A DNA stretch of 64,000 nucleotides from Chitinophaga pendula. Its GTDB lineage: Bacteria > Bacteroidota > Bacteroidia > Chitinophagales > Chitinophagaceae. The translations under genes were made by a program, and so were the position numbers. Every line of letters starts with the position of its first letter. Position 1 is the first letter of the stretch. Shown here in pieces: positions 8,854-18,345 of the stretch. The stretch is taken from the NCBI RefSeq assembly GCF_020386615.1, contig NZ_CP077769.1, positions 6,125,501 through 6,189,500 on the forward strand. The letters are read 5' to 3'. The notes beneath the pieces were generated by a model that saw only the letters and a program-made list of their open reading frames with translations, did no database searches and had not been told where the DNA came from.

Positions 8854-10368
8854 TTAGTGACGGAAATGACGCATACCGGTCATGACCATTACCATATTAT
8901 GCTCCTTACAGTAACTAATGGAATCATTATCCCTTACAGAACCTCCGGGTTGGATCACCGCAGAGATACCAGCTTCATCAGCGATTCTTACACAGTCATC
9001 AAATGGGAAGAAAGCATCAGATGCCATCACCGCTCCCTTCAGATCAAAATTAAACTGTTTCGCCTTCTCGATCGCATGTCGTAAAGCATCGATCCGGGAC
9101 GTCTGCCCGCAACCTTTACCTACCAACTGCCGGTCTTTTACAAGTGCAATAGCATTAGATTTAAGATGCTTGCATACCAGGTTGGCAAATTCCAGGTCCG
9201 CTTTTTCCGCCTCACTCGCACTGCGGGCCCCGGCTTCTGTCCAATCTTTATAATTGTCATTATCACCATCCTGTACCAGCACGCCATTCAATACGTTTTT
9301 GAACTGCTGGGCGGGCTGCACGGCTTTACGCTGTTGCAACAGGATACGGTTCTTTTTACCTTTCAATATGGTCAATGCCTCTTCATCAAATCCAGGTGCG
9401 ATCAGTATCTCAAAAAATATCTCACTGATAGAAGCCGCAGTTTCCTTATCTACTTGTGCATTACATACCAGTACGCCACCAAACGCACTCTCCTTATCTC
9501 CTGCTAATGCCTCTTCCCATGCAACCTTCAGCGTACCGCGACTGGCAATACCACATACGTTGGTGTGCTTGATCACAGCAAAAGTGGTCTCTTTAAACTC
9601 TGCGATCAGCTGGCACGCAGCATCCACATCTACCAGGTTGTTATAGGAAAGTTCCTTCCCATGCAACTGCTCAAATATCTCAGAAAGATCTCCGTAGAAT
9701 ACACCGCGTTGATGAGGATTCTCTCCATAACGCATCACCTGGCCCTGTGGCTTGGATACCTGGAAATTAGCACTACCGCCATCACGCAGGAACCACTGGG
9801 CAATCGCCACATCGTAGTGCGCACATACCTCAAATGCCTTCGCTGCAAAAGCACGACGTTCCTCCAGGGTAGTCGCCCCATTATTGCTGATCAGCACCTG
9901 CTCCAGATCAGCATACTGATCTTTTGAAGCCACAATCACCACATCTTTATGATTCTTACCAGCAGCACGTATCAGCGATACACCGCCGATGTCGATTTTC
10001 TCAATGATAGCTTGCTCTTCGGAAGTCGTCTTTACCGTCTCTTCAAAAGGATAAAGGTCTACGATCACCAGGTCGATTTCCGGTATCTCATACTGCTGAA
10101 GCTGATCCAGGTCCTGGCCCTGCTCCCGGCGGGCCAAAATACCACCAAACACCTTCGGGTGTAAGGTCTTTACCCTTCCTCCCAGTATGGAAGGATAAGC
10201 CGTCAGATCTTCTACCGCTACGCATTTAACCCCTTGTTCTTCTATGAATTTTTGAGTCCCACCGGTAGAATAGATCGTCACACCTTGTTCACCCAATTTT
10301 TTTACAATGGCCTCCAGGTTGTCTTTATAGAAAACGGAGATCAATGCTGATTTAATTTGCTTCTGCAT
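8854..10368 (-). CDS. purH: Bifunctional AICAR formyltransferase / IMP cyclohydrolase
   Basis: The 504-residue enzyme catalyses the last two steps of purine synthesis, from AICAR to IMP. Residues 1-190 form the MGS-like IMP cyclohydrolase domain (YSTGGTQKFIEEQGV, RVKTLHPKVFGGILAR). The rest is the AICAR transformylase domain with RYGENPHQ, the catalytic Lys-His pair in VIKHTNVCGIA, and DAFFPFDD near the C terminus. The length is slightly below the 529 of E. coli, which is usual. The gene starts 12 bases after the comEC stop, and a promoter element lies within the comEC 3' end, so it can be transcribed alone or with comEC. Confidence 0.96.
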   Translation of the reverse strand: MQKQIKSALISVFYKDNLEAIVKKLGEQGVTIYSTGGTQKFIEEQGVKCVAVEDLTAYPSILGGRVKTLHPKVFGGILARREQGQDLDQLQQYEIPEIDLVIVDLYPFEETVKTTSEEQAIIEKIDIGGVSLIRAAGKNHKDVVIVASKDQYADLEQVLISNNGATTLEERRAFAAKAFEVCAHYDVAIAQWFLRDGGSANFQVSKPQGQVMRYGENPHQRGVFYGDLSEIFEQLHGKELSYNNLVDVDAACQLIAEFKETTFAVIKHTNVCGIASRGTLKVAWEEALAGDKESAFGGVLVCNAQVDKETAASISEIFFEILIAPGFDEEALTILKGKKNRILLQQRKAVQPAQQFKNVLNGVLVQDGDNDNYKDWTEAGARSASEAEKADLEFANLVCKHLKSNAIALVKDRQLVGKGCGQTSRIDALRHAIEKAKQFNFDLKGAVMASDAFFPFDDCVRIADEAGISAVIQPGGSVRDNDSISYCKEHNMVMVMTGMRHFRH

Positions 10369-10380
10369 GAATGGAAAACA

Positions 10381-12465
10381 TTAGAAATTTATGACAAAGG
10401 CTCCCTGATCCGGAACCGAAAAGCAGCGCAAAGTTAGCGCGTAACAATCACTTTTCCATTGTTCGATTTTCCAGGAGGAATTAGAAGCATCAAAAATGAC
10501 CGTCTTAAAAGCATAAAACTCCGACAACTCCTTGATAGACACCTTCGGATTATGTGAAAGTAAAACATAATCCGTTTGTAACTTTCTCAGAATCCGTGCC
10601 TTAGGAAGCACAGTATCCACGATGATCATCCGCTTCCCGCCAAAACTGATTGCCTTTCCCATATGCCCGCTCCAGCGCTGCCCTCCTACTAATACCGGCA
10701 AATGCCAATATACCCGCGTCGGTATAATATAACGCTCCGCCAACGCAGCCTGTCGCACCAAGGAAGTATCCCCCGCATACCACACCTCACGCCCTTTTAT
10801 AAGATCTATCGCACTATGCCCCGGAATATTATACACCACAATCCGCCTCGTCCCCCGATCAGCCCACTCACTATACCATCCCATCACTATCCATAACAGC
10901 AATATCCCTGGCGATAATAATCCTCCCCTCCTCCATTGCAATAACCACCAGGCCGTCAGGCTGCAAATGATCAAATACAGACATACCAGCGCATACCACG
11001 GAAAGTGAATATGATCGGTCACAGACCAGGGCAAACGATCCAGCTGAAAAATGATATCATTTAATAATGACAACAACCATCGGATACCATGCCCAACTAT
11101 CTGTGCTGCCGCCGGCCAACCGGACAAACATAATAACACCACCTCCCCGTAAAGTACCAACGTCGACAAGGGTACCGCCACCAGGTTGGCCGGCAAAAAT
11201 AAATGAGGCAACTGGTGAAAGTAATATAAGCATACCGGCAAGGTAAACACCTGCGCCGCGAACGTCAGCGCCGTAGCATCCCACAACTTGTCCAGCCACC
11301 AGTTAGGACATCGCAATAGGCCGTATATCGGCCTGTACAACAGCAAAATGCTGAGCACCGCGAGATAGGATAACTGAAAACCGGCGTCCGCCAGTAAATA
11401 CGGATCATAACACAACAACAGGAATGCAGAGGCTGCCAGCATATTCGCCATATTCCCCTCCCTTTTCATCAGGAAAGTGCCTATCGTCACAAAGGAAAAC
11501 ATCACCGCTGCCCTCAATACTGATGCTGCCGCTCCCGTTAATAAGGCAAATCCCCAAAGCAATACTAGCACAACAACACTCTTGCATATTCCCGCGCCCC
11601 GATGGGATGGCCACCAACGCATCAACCACAGCAAAGCACCATATAATAACGCCAGGTGCATACCGGAAATGGCAATGATATGCATGATGCCGGTATGCGA
11701 ATATGCCTTTACCAGGTCCGTATTAAGGTCCTCCCGGTAGCCTATCAGCAACGCCTCCGCCACCCCCGATACCGCGCCCGCTCCGACATACCGGCGCAAT
11801 ACCGATATACAATAAGACCGGCCTCTTATCAGTAGATCCATATACCAGCCGCCGGACCTTCCCGCTATTACGCACCAGTCTCCACCTCGGAGATAGGCCT
11901 GGTATAATATACCCTTACGGGCACAATAAGCGGCATAGTCAAAACCTCCGGGATGTCCACTACCCCTCAGCGCCCGCACACGATTAACCAATAACAACCG
12001 ATCTCCATATCCTAGCCGCCCCGAACTGCTGTCCTTCGCCAGGTACAAAAGCAACTTACCCCTCGCTGGCTGCCAGACATGCCCCCTAACAATCCCCATC
12101 ACTTCAGCTGTTACTTTATAAGTTCGTGCCCGCCCCACCGGCACATCAGACAAACAAACAGCTAACCGGCAACTATCAGACAATAGCTGCCCAAAGTAAC
12201 CTGGCGCCCTACGGGCATCTGCATTGTACATCAATAATCCTCCCATGCCAAATATCAACATCCATATACCAGGCATACGCCCACCTTCCGACACAAACCG
12301 CCGCCACATCGATCTTCCACCTACCCAACACAGATACACCAACCCTGACGCCAATAACAATACCCAATGCCATACAGACAGCATTAAATACTGCGCACAT
12401 AAAATACCTCCGGTAAATACAGGTAATAACTTGAGAAATGGGGCCTTCTTCCAGATAGGGGTCAC
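10381..12465 (-). CDS. comEC: ComEC/Rec2-family DNA-uptake membrane protein
   Basis: The 694-residue polytopic membrane protein has the order DUF4131 N-terminal region (about 20-190), Competence domain (about 210-490; ISGMHLALLYGALLWL is the signature) and a soluble C-terminal part after about residue 530. ComEC forms the inner-membrane channel for DNA in natural transformation. The C-terminal part is where other ComEC proteins carry a metallo-beta-lactamase fold. Here the zinc motif HxHxDH is absent, and the region reads like a shortened, degenerate version (YVLLSHNPKVSIKEL). The start is GTG at 12465, preceded by AGGA about 7 bases upstream. Confidence 0.85.
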   Translation of the reverse strand: MTPIWKKAPFLKLLPVFTGGILCAQYLMLSVWHWVLLLASGLVYLCWVGGRSMWRRFVSEGGRMPGIWMLIFGMGGLLMYNADARRAPGYFGQLLSDSCRLAVCLSDVPVGRARTYKVTAEVMGIVRGHVWQPARGKLLLYLAKDSSSGRLGYGDRLLLVNRVRALRGSGHPGGFDYAAYCARKGILYQAYLRGGDWCVIAGRSGGWYMDLLIRGRSYCISVLRRYVGAGAVSGVAEALLIGYREDLNTDLVKAYSHTGIMHIIAISGMHLALLYGALLWLMRWWPSHRGAGICKSVVVLVLLWGFALLTGAAASVLRAAVMFSFVTIGTFLMKREGNMANMLAASAFLLLCYDPYLLADAGFQLSYLAVLSILLLYRPIYGLLRCPNWWLDKLWDATALTFAAQVFTLPVCLYYFHQLPHLFLPANLVAVPLSTLVLYGEVVLLCLSGWPAAAQIVGHGIRWLLSLLNDIIFQLDRLPWSVTDHIHFPWYALVCLYLIICSLTAWWLLQWRRGGLLSPGILLLWIVMGWYSEWADRGTRRIVVYNIPGHSAIDLIKGREVWYAGDTSLVRQAALAERYIIPTRVYWHLPVLVGGQRWSGHMGKAISFGGKRMIIVDTVLPKARILRKLQTDYVLLSHNPKVSIKELSEFYAFKTVIFDASNSSWKIEQWKSDCYALTLRCFSVPDQGAFVINF
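10429..10436 (-). promoter_or_regulatory. Internal promoter -7 element for purH inside comEC
   Basis: On the minus strand the sequence reads TAACTTTG, a perfect TAnnTTTG. It sits within the last codons of comEC and about 60 bases before the purH start. The same octamer precedes carB and other housekeeping genes here, so separate expression of purH is likely. Confidence 0.5.
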
Positions 12466-12940
12466 ACGACAATCCTTTAATGATTAAAGATATTCGTTAT
12501 CAATAGAAAAACAGTTTATAAAATGTTAATCCGCCCAAATCAGATCACCGGAAAGCCCCTCCGTAAAACATGCAAAATCCATCCGAAGGTAAGTGCAGGT
12601 TTTATACATAGAAAAACGAAATAATCATTATGTATTGATTATCAATAATTATAAAAGTTTGTTTTTCTCTATCTGTTATTGATTAGTTAACAATCTTTTT
12701 AATACATCTGATTATTTGTAAACTGCATTACCGGTCACGCTATTTAGGTCATTTAATTGAATGAATAGTCGTGTCTTTAATGGTTATTTTGAGGGAAAAA
12801 AAAGAGCCTGATCTTTATCAGGCTCTAAGTTTTTAAAATGTCGGTTTATAACCTATGCTTCATTTATAAGCGGTAACTCAAATACCGCTTTTCGTTTTTA
12901 TATTACCCAATCATTTTATCACCAATCACCCATCCCCACT
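12466..12940. other. Intergenic region without a convincing gene
   Basis: This 475-base stretch is AT-rich, especially 12620-12780. It contains the comEC upstream region and an orphan bidirectional terminator (12803-12826). A 33-codon basic frame (12523-12624, plus strand) exists, but nothing supports its translation. A small RNA ending at the terminator is possible. Confidence 0.5.
12803..12835. terminator. Orphan bidirectional terminator
   Basis: AGAGCCTGAT and its exact complement ATCAGGCTCT enclose a CTTT loop. A run of A residues precedes it and T residues follow, so it can stop transcription in both directions. No annotated gene ends here: comEC runs away on the minus strand and the protease pseudogene starts downstream on the plus strand. 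Confidence 0.7.
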
Positions 12941-14574
12941 ATGCGAAAGAATCCCCTTGGTATAATGGGTTGTGCGTTAGTGTTATCCCTCTCAACTGCT
13001 ACACAACAGGAAAGCTTATTAATACGAAGCCCATCTGTCAGCAACAAACACATCTCCTTTACATATGCCGGCGACATATGGGTAGCCGATCGGGACGGGC
13101 AACATCTCCATCGCATCACCGTCAATCCGGATAGCGAAACAGAACCCATGCTCTCGCCCGATGGCAAATGGATCGCTTTATATAGACATTAGCACAAAGA
13201 AAGTAACTGCAGTAGATAAGGACCTCTATGAAACCCTTGATCCCCTTTTTTCAGCTGCCTGGGGTCAGGATGGCAAAACGCTCTTATATGCTACAAACAC
13301 AAAGTATGGTATTATCAACAGCAGTAATAAAGCCCAGGTAGGCGATGGCGCACTGAATACTGCGGAGATCCGGCTACTGGTAGATCCTGTCTCCGAATGG
13401 AAACAAATGTACAATGAACGCTGGCGCCAGCAGCGGGACTATTTTTATGTGGCTAATATGCATGGTGCCGGTTGGAAAGCACTCCAGAAAAAATATGAGG
13501 TGTTTTTACCTTTCGTCGGCCACCGCGATGACCTCAATTATCTCTTTCACGAAATAATGAGTGAGCTTGTCATCCGGCCACAACTATGTCGGGCAGGGCG
13601 ATGTGCCCGCAGCGGCCAATGTAAATACAGGCATGCTCGGAGTAAACTATGCCGTGGAAAATGGACATTACCGCTTTAAAAAGATCTATTCAACTCCTGT
13701 CTTGGATGCAAATACGCCCTCACCACTGGTACAACCAGGAATACAGATACCTGAAGGCTACTACCTGCTGGCAGTAAATGGTACCCCCTTAAATGAACAC
13801 ATTAACCTGTATAGCCTGTTCCAAAATACCGCCGGCAAACAAGGATATTAGTCAATAACAAACCATACATCCATACCGCCAGGGAATATACTGTTATCCC
13901 CGTCGCCAATGAGGCCAACCTCAGACTAATGGATTGGGTGGAAAGCAACCGCCTCTAAGTAGACCGGCTCAGCAAAGGTAAACTGGCATACATCTATCTG
14001 ACTGACACAGGCGATGAAGGATATAACTTTTTCAATCGCTATTAGTTCGCACAACTGGATAGAAAAGGGGGCGTGATCGACGAACGGTTCAATGGCGGCG
14101 GCTCCGCAGCCGATTATATCATCAATATGCTGGATCGCAAATTGCTTAACTACTGGGGCACCCGCGATGGAAGAACAACCACTACCCCTGATAATGCGAT
14201 CTTCAGCCCCAAAATACTGATCACCAACTCTTACGCAGGCTCAGGGGGGCGACCTCCTCCCTTACATGTTCCGGGAAAGTCAGTTAGGTGCCATCATAGG
14301 TACCACCATGGGTATACTGGTTGAAATCTATAACTATCCCCCGCTGATAGATGGCAGTACCCTCACCGTTCCTCGCATTGCTCTCTATACCCGGGATGGA
14401 CGGTAGGCCATCGAAAATGAGGGCGTAAAAGCAGACATTGAAGTAGAAATGCCCACTAAAGAAGTAATTGCCGGGCATGATCCTCAACGGGAAAAAGCGA
14501 TTGAACTTCCACTCCCCCAGCTGGACAACAAACAGGCAACACCTGTTCCTGTTCCTCCGGTAAGGGCTAAATGA
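12941..14574 (+). pseudogene. Decayed tricorn-like S41 family peptidase
   Basis: The remains of a secreted tricorn-type protease can be read across several frames. They comprise an N-terminal beta-propeller repeat (SFTYAGDIWVADRDG, LSPDGKW), a central segment (WGQDGKTLLYATNT), a C1-like part (RDYFYVANMHGAGWKALQ), a PDZ-like part (PEGYYLLAVNGTPL), and the S41 catalytic region (IDERFNGGGSAADYI, NSYAGSGG then DLLPYMFR). Lesions include an internal deletion or frameshift near 13185, a frameshift near 13570, stops at 13848, 13956, 14043 and 14404, and a frameshift near 14245. The remnant covers about 540 codons, against roughly 1,050-1,100 in intact homologues, so about half is lost. A signal-peptide-like start is retained. 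Confidence 0.88.
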
Positions 14575-14591
14575 AAATGGCTATAAGCAAA

Positions 14592-14620
14592 AACGGTTGC
14601 CTTGTAACAAGGCAACCGTT
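14592..14620. terminator. Terminator between the protease pseudogene and carB
   Basis: AACGGTTGCCTTG and its perfect complement CAAGGCAACCGTT surround a TAA loop. The hairpin lies between converging genes, 17 bases after the pseudogene end and 23 bases after the carB stop. It has A residues on the left, giving a T-run for the minus strand. Confidence 0.75.
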
Positions 14621-14643
14621 GCTATAATAAAATAGTCATGAAC

Positions 14644-17460
14644 TTATTTACTCAGGTACATGCTCTTCTCCTTATACAAAGTGCGGAAATAAGGATCACG
14701 CAGGTCTTTGATAAAGCGGATAGCCTCCCCGGTAGATTTCATCTCAGGGCCTAATTCCTTGTTCACACCTGGGAACTTATTGAAGGAGAACACAGGCTCC
14801 TTGATCGCAAAACCTTCCAGACGTTTCTCTATCGTAAAATCAGTCAGTTTCTTCTCTCCCAGCATTACCTTGGTCGCAATGTTCAGGTAAGGTACCTGGT
14901 ATGCTTTGGCAATGAATGGCGTAGTACGGGAAGCACGTGGGTTTGCTTCGATCACATATACCTGCCCGTTTTTGATGGCGAACTGGATGTTGATCAAACC
15001 ACGGATATTCAACGCACGCGCAATCTTCTCAGAGTAGTATTCCATTGTAGTCACCTCCATCGGAGAAAGGTTGAACGCAGGCAGTACAGCATTACTGTCT
15101 CCACTGTGAATACCAGCAGGTTCAATATGCTCCATACAACCCATTACATGGAAATTCTCACCGTCAAAGATAGCATCGATCTCCGCCTCTTGACATCTGT
15201 CAAGGAAGTGGTCGATCAGGATCTTATTACCTGGTAGGTGCTTCAGCAAGCTCAGTACAGATTGCTCCAGCTCCTCCTCGTTGATCACGATACGCATACG
15301 CTGACCACCCAGTACATAAGAAGGACGTACCAACACCGGATAACCTACCTCTTTAGCAACCTCGATCGCCTCATCAGTATTGTAGGCAGTACCATAGTTA
15401 GGATAAGGAATACCCAGTTCTTTCAGCATATCAGAGAAACGACCACGGTCCTCAGCGATATCCATATTGTCAAAGGAAGTACCGATGATACGGACACCTT
15501 TCTCTTCCAGTTTCTTCGCCAGCTTCAGCGCCGTCTGGCCACCCAGTTGCACAATTACACCTTCCGGTTTCTCCAGCTCAATGATCTCCCACAGGTTCTC
15601 CCAGAACACCGGCTCGAAGTACAGCTTGCTCGCCATATCGAAATCGGTAGATACCGTCTCAGGATTACAGTTCACCATGATCGCATCATAACCACATTCC
15701 TGGATAGCCAGCAACCCGTGCGTACAACAGTAGTCAAATTCAATACCCTGACCGATACGGTTAGGTCCGGAACCTAATACGATGATCTTTTTCTTCTCAG
15801 AAGGGATGCTCTCGTTCTGCGTATCAAAAGTAGAGTAGAAATAAGGCGTCTTGGCTTCAAACTCAGCACTGCAGGTATCTACCATCTTATAAGTACGGAC
15901 AATACCCAGCTGCTTACGTTTTTCATATACCTCCTCTTCCTCACAGTTACCCAACAAGTGAGCCAGCTGTTTGTCAGAGAAGCCCATCTTCTTCGCGTCC
16001 TGCAACATACCGGCCGTAATGGAATTCAGGTCCTCTTCCGCCAGTTGTTTTTCCATCGTCACGATGTCGTTGATCTGGTGCAGAAACCAACGATCTATAT
16101 AAGTATGCTGGTGTATGCTCTTTACAGACATACCTTCCATCAATGCATCTTTAATACGGAAGATACGATCCCAGGTAGGCGTCTTCAGGCGCTCCAGCAA
16201 TTGCTCGCTCTTCATCAGCGACTTACCATAATATCCCAGACCGATTGCATCGTTCTCCAGGCTCTGACATGCTTTCTGCAACGCTTCAGGGAAAGTACGG
16301 CCGATCGCCATTACCTCACCCACTGATTTCATCTGCAGACCCAATGTCTGATCCGCTCCTTTGAACTTGTCAAAGTTCCAACGGGGCATCTTTACAATCA
16401 CATAATCGAGCGCAGGCTCGAAAAACGCTGAAGTGGTTTTGGTGATCTGGTTCTCCAGCTCATCCAGCGTATAACCGATCGCCAGCTTCGCTGCGATCTT
16501 TGCAATCGGATAACCAGTCGCTTTAGATGCCAGTGCAGAAGAACGGCTTACCCTCGGGTTGATCTCTATCGCGATCAACTGTTCCGTCGCAGGGTCCAGC
16601 GCAAACTGCACGTTACAACCACCAGCAAAGTTACCGAGGTCGCGCATCATCATCATGGCCTTGTTACGCATGTCCTGGAATGCAGTGTCGCTCAGTGTCA
16701 TAGCAGGCGCTACCGTAATAGAATCCCCGGTATGTACCCCCATAGGATCCAGGTTCTCTACCGTACATATGATCACCACATTGTCATTCTTGTCACGCAG
16801 CAACTCCAGCTCGTACTCCTTCCAGCCCAGTACCGCCTTTTCAACCAGTACCTCGTGTATCGGAGACGCTTTCAGACCGCGATCCAACGCTTCGTCCAGA
16901 TCATCCTTGCTGTGTACAAAACCACCACCGGTACCTCCCAGCGTAAATGAAGGCCGTATTACCAACGGAAATCCAATCTCCTGAGCAAACTCCTTACCCT
17001 CCAGGAACGAGTTAGCCGTCCGCGCAGGTGCTACCGGTATACCCAATTGGATCATCCACTGACGGAACTGCTCCCTGTCTTCAGCTTTGTCGATCGCCTT
17101 AATGTCCACCCCGATCAGGCGCACATTAAATTTCTCCCAGATACCCAGCTCGTCTACCTCCTTACAAAGGTTCAGCGCCGTTTGTCCTCCCATGGTAGGC
17201 AGTACCGCATCTATCTCGTTTTCCTCGAGAATCTGCTCTATACTTTCTACCGTCAATGGTAGCAGGTACACCCTATCAGCCATCATAGGGTCGGTCATAA
17301 TGGTAGCGGGGTTGGAATTAATCAAAATCACTTTTATCCCCTCCTCACGCAACGAACGTGCTGCCTGTGAGCCGGAATAGTCAAATTCGCAAGCCTGACC
17401 AATAATAATAGGACCAGAACCAATAATGAGAACAGATTTGATAGATGAGTCTTTTGGCAT
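14644..17460 (-). CDS. carB: Carbamoyl-phosphate synthase large subunit, short form
   Basis: The 938-residue enzyme makes carbamoyl phosphate from bicarbonate, ATP and ammonia supplied by CarA, for pyrimidine and arginine synthesis. Both ATP-grasp halves are present: the first has VLIIGSGPIIIGQACEFDYSG and FTLGGTGGGFV, the second KIIVLGSGPNRIGQGIEFDYCC and YVLGGQRMRIV. The protein stops at about the point where E. coli CarB (1,073 residues) begins its C-terminal MGS-like allosteric domain, so UMP/ornithine regulation through that domain is missing. carA is not in the window. Confidence 0.95.
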   Translation of the reverse strand: MPKDSSIKSVLIIGSGPIIIGQACEFDYSGSQAARSLREEGIKVILINSNPATIMTDPMMADRVYLLPLTVESIEQILEENEIDAVLPTMGGQTALNLCKEVDELGIWEKFNVRLIGVDIKAIDKAEDREQFRQWMIQLGIPVAPARTANSFLEGKEFAQEIGFPLVIRPSFTLGGTGGGFVHSKDDLDEALDRGLKASPIHEVLVEKAVLGWKEYELELLRDKNDNVVIICTVENLDPMGVHTGDSITVAPAMTLSDTAFQDMRNKAMMMMRDLGNFAGGCNVQFALDPATEQLIAIEINPRVSRSSALASKATGYPIAKIAAKLAIGYTLDELENQITKTTSAFFEPALDYVIVKMPRWNFDKFKGADQTLGLQMKSVGEVMAIGRTFPEALQKACQSLENDAIGLGYYGKSLMKSEQLLERLKTPTWDRIFRIKDALMEGMSVKSIHQHTYIDRWFLHQINDIVTMEKQLAEEDLNSITAGMLQDAKKMGFSDKQLAHLLGNCEEEEVYEKRKQLGIVRTYKMVDTCSAEFEAKTPYFYSTFDTQNESIPSEKKKIIVLGSGPNRIGQGIEFDYCCTHGLLAIQECGYDAIMVNCNPETVSTDFDMASKLYFEPVFWENLWEIIELEKPEGVIVQLGGQTALKLAKKLEEKGVRIIGTSFDNMDIAEDRGRFSDMLKELGIPYPNYGTAYNTDEAIEVAKEVGYPVLVRPSYVLGGQRMRIVINEEELEQSVLSLLKHLPGNKILIDHFLDRCQEAEIDAIFDGENFHVMGCMEHIEPAGIHSGDSNAVLPAFNLSPMEVTTMEYYSEKIARALNIRGLINIQFAIKNGQVYVIEANPRASRTTPFIAKAYQVPYLNIATKVMLGEKKLTDFTIEKRLEGFAIKEPVFSFNKFPGVNKELGPEMKSTGEAIRFIKDLRDPYFRTLYKEKSMYLSK

Positions 17461-17528
17461 TTGTGTAATCTATTGAAAATGAAAAACCAAATTGATCTTC
17501 ATGCCAGCGATGGACAAAAAAAATCGTG

Positions 17529-17536
17529 CAAAGTTA
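17529..17536 (-). promoter_or_regulatory. Promoter -7 element for carB
   Basis: The minus-strand octamer TAACTTTG is a perfect TAnnTTTG match and lies about 70 bases before the carB ATG. It is identical to the elements before recR, kbl and the nucleotidase gene. Confidence 0.55.
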
Positions 17537-17599
17537 CGGGTTTCAAAAACTTTTGCGACATTATTTTTTGAAATAAACCGCATTTTCCCCTCCCGGTCT

Positions 17600-18000
17600 T
17601 CTGCCCATTTCCGGTAAAGCCGCATTTACATAGGCTTTAAAAAAACCATATAAGCTTTTATTGCTATCCAAAAAACACGTATTAATACGCTTTCTTATCT
17701 ACATACATCCCATTAATTTTACCATAACGATCTTTCGATACATTAAGTTGTCAAGTGCGTGTTTAATACAGACTTATAGCATGGCTTAGTCCCTTATACC
17801 CGAATCGATATTGTTAAATATACTGGCTTAGCATTTACCACATTCTCTCAGATACAAAATCATCCTCTTGACGGTAGTAATCGCATACATGCCCTGCCAC
17901 TAAAGGTTAAGATATATTTCAATGATTGCCGATCGTTTATAATTGTCGTCGGCATAATAGCCCCAAAAGGGCCGCCCTTTACTGGTCGGCCCCTTTTTAT
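17600..18000. other. Gene-free stretch, possible small-RNA locus
   Basis: No coding frame of note is seen on either strand. The stretch ends in a plus-strand terminator (17969-17998) that no annotated gene explains, so it may encode an untranslated RNA. The other half of this 885-base intergenic region holds an 88-bp tandem repeat. Confidence 0.35.
17969..17998 (+). terminator. Orphan plus-strand terminator
   Basis: GGGCCG and CGGCCC pair around CCCTTTACTGGT, followed by CCTTTTTATTT. This is a good rho-independent terminator for the plus strand. The nearest genes on both sides are on the minus strand, so its transcript is unknown. Confidence 0.6.
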
Positions 18001-18021
18001 TTATATCCAATATAACTTGCA

Positions 18022-18239
18022 TCCACCTCTCCCGTAGCTCTCCTATAACATACCTATACCCAGGCCCTATCAAACCACTATTCCAGAATCCCTATTTCCT
18101 TAATTCAGGTCCACCTCTCCCGTAGCTCTCCTATAACATACCTATACCCAGGCCCTATCAAACCACTATTCCGGAATCCCTATTTCCTTAATTCAGGTCC
18201 ACCTCTCCCGTAGCTCTCCTATAACATACCTATACCCAG
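18022..18239. repeat. 88-bp tandem repeat, about 2.5 copies
   Basis: Copies start at 18022, 18110 and 18198, with an exact period of 88 bases; the third copy breaks off after 42 bases. The two full copies differ at one base (CCAGAATCC versus CCGGAATCC). Each unit begins TCCACCTCTCCCGTAG and contains CCTATAACATACCTATA. A diverged relative of the first 37 bases, with 30 identical positions, is at 60487, so this is a dispersed element family. No coding potential is evident. Confidence 0.9.
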
Positions 18240-18245
18240 TGTATA

Positions 18246-18274
18246 ATAAAAAAGGCCAGCCACAAAGGCCGGCC
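18246..18274 (-). terminator. Terminator of the MFS transporter gene
   Basis: On the minus strand GGCCGGCC and GGCTGGCC pair (with one G-U) around TTTGT, followed by a run of T residues. It lies about 70 bases after the transporter stop. Confidence 0.65.
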
Positions 18275-18345
18275 CGTCATATAATTCCACGTTTAGTCTC
18301 TCCCCCGCTACACATATAAGCGGAGGATCGCTTTTTAAAGAGTTA

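Noticed and set aside
12523..12624. A 33-codon basic frame after comEC
   Set aside because: No promoter, no conservation evidence and no distinctive composition.
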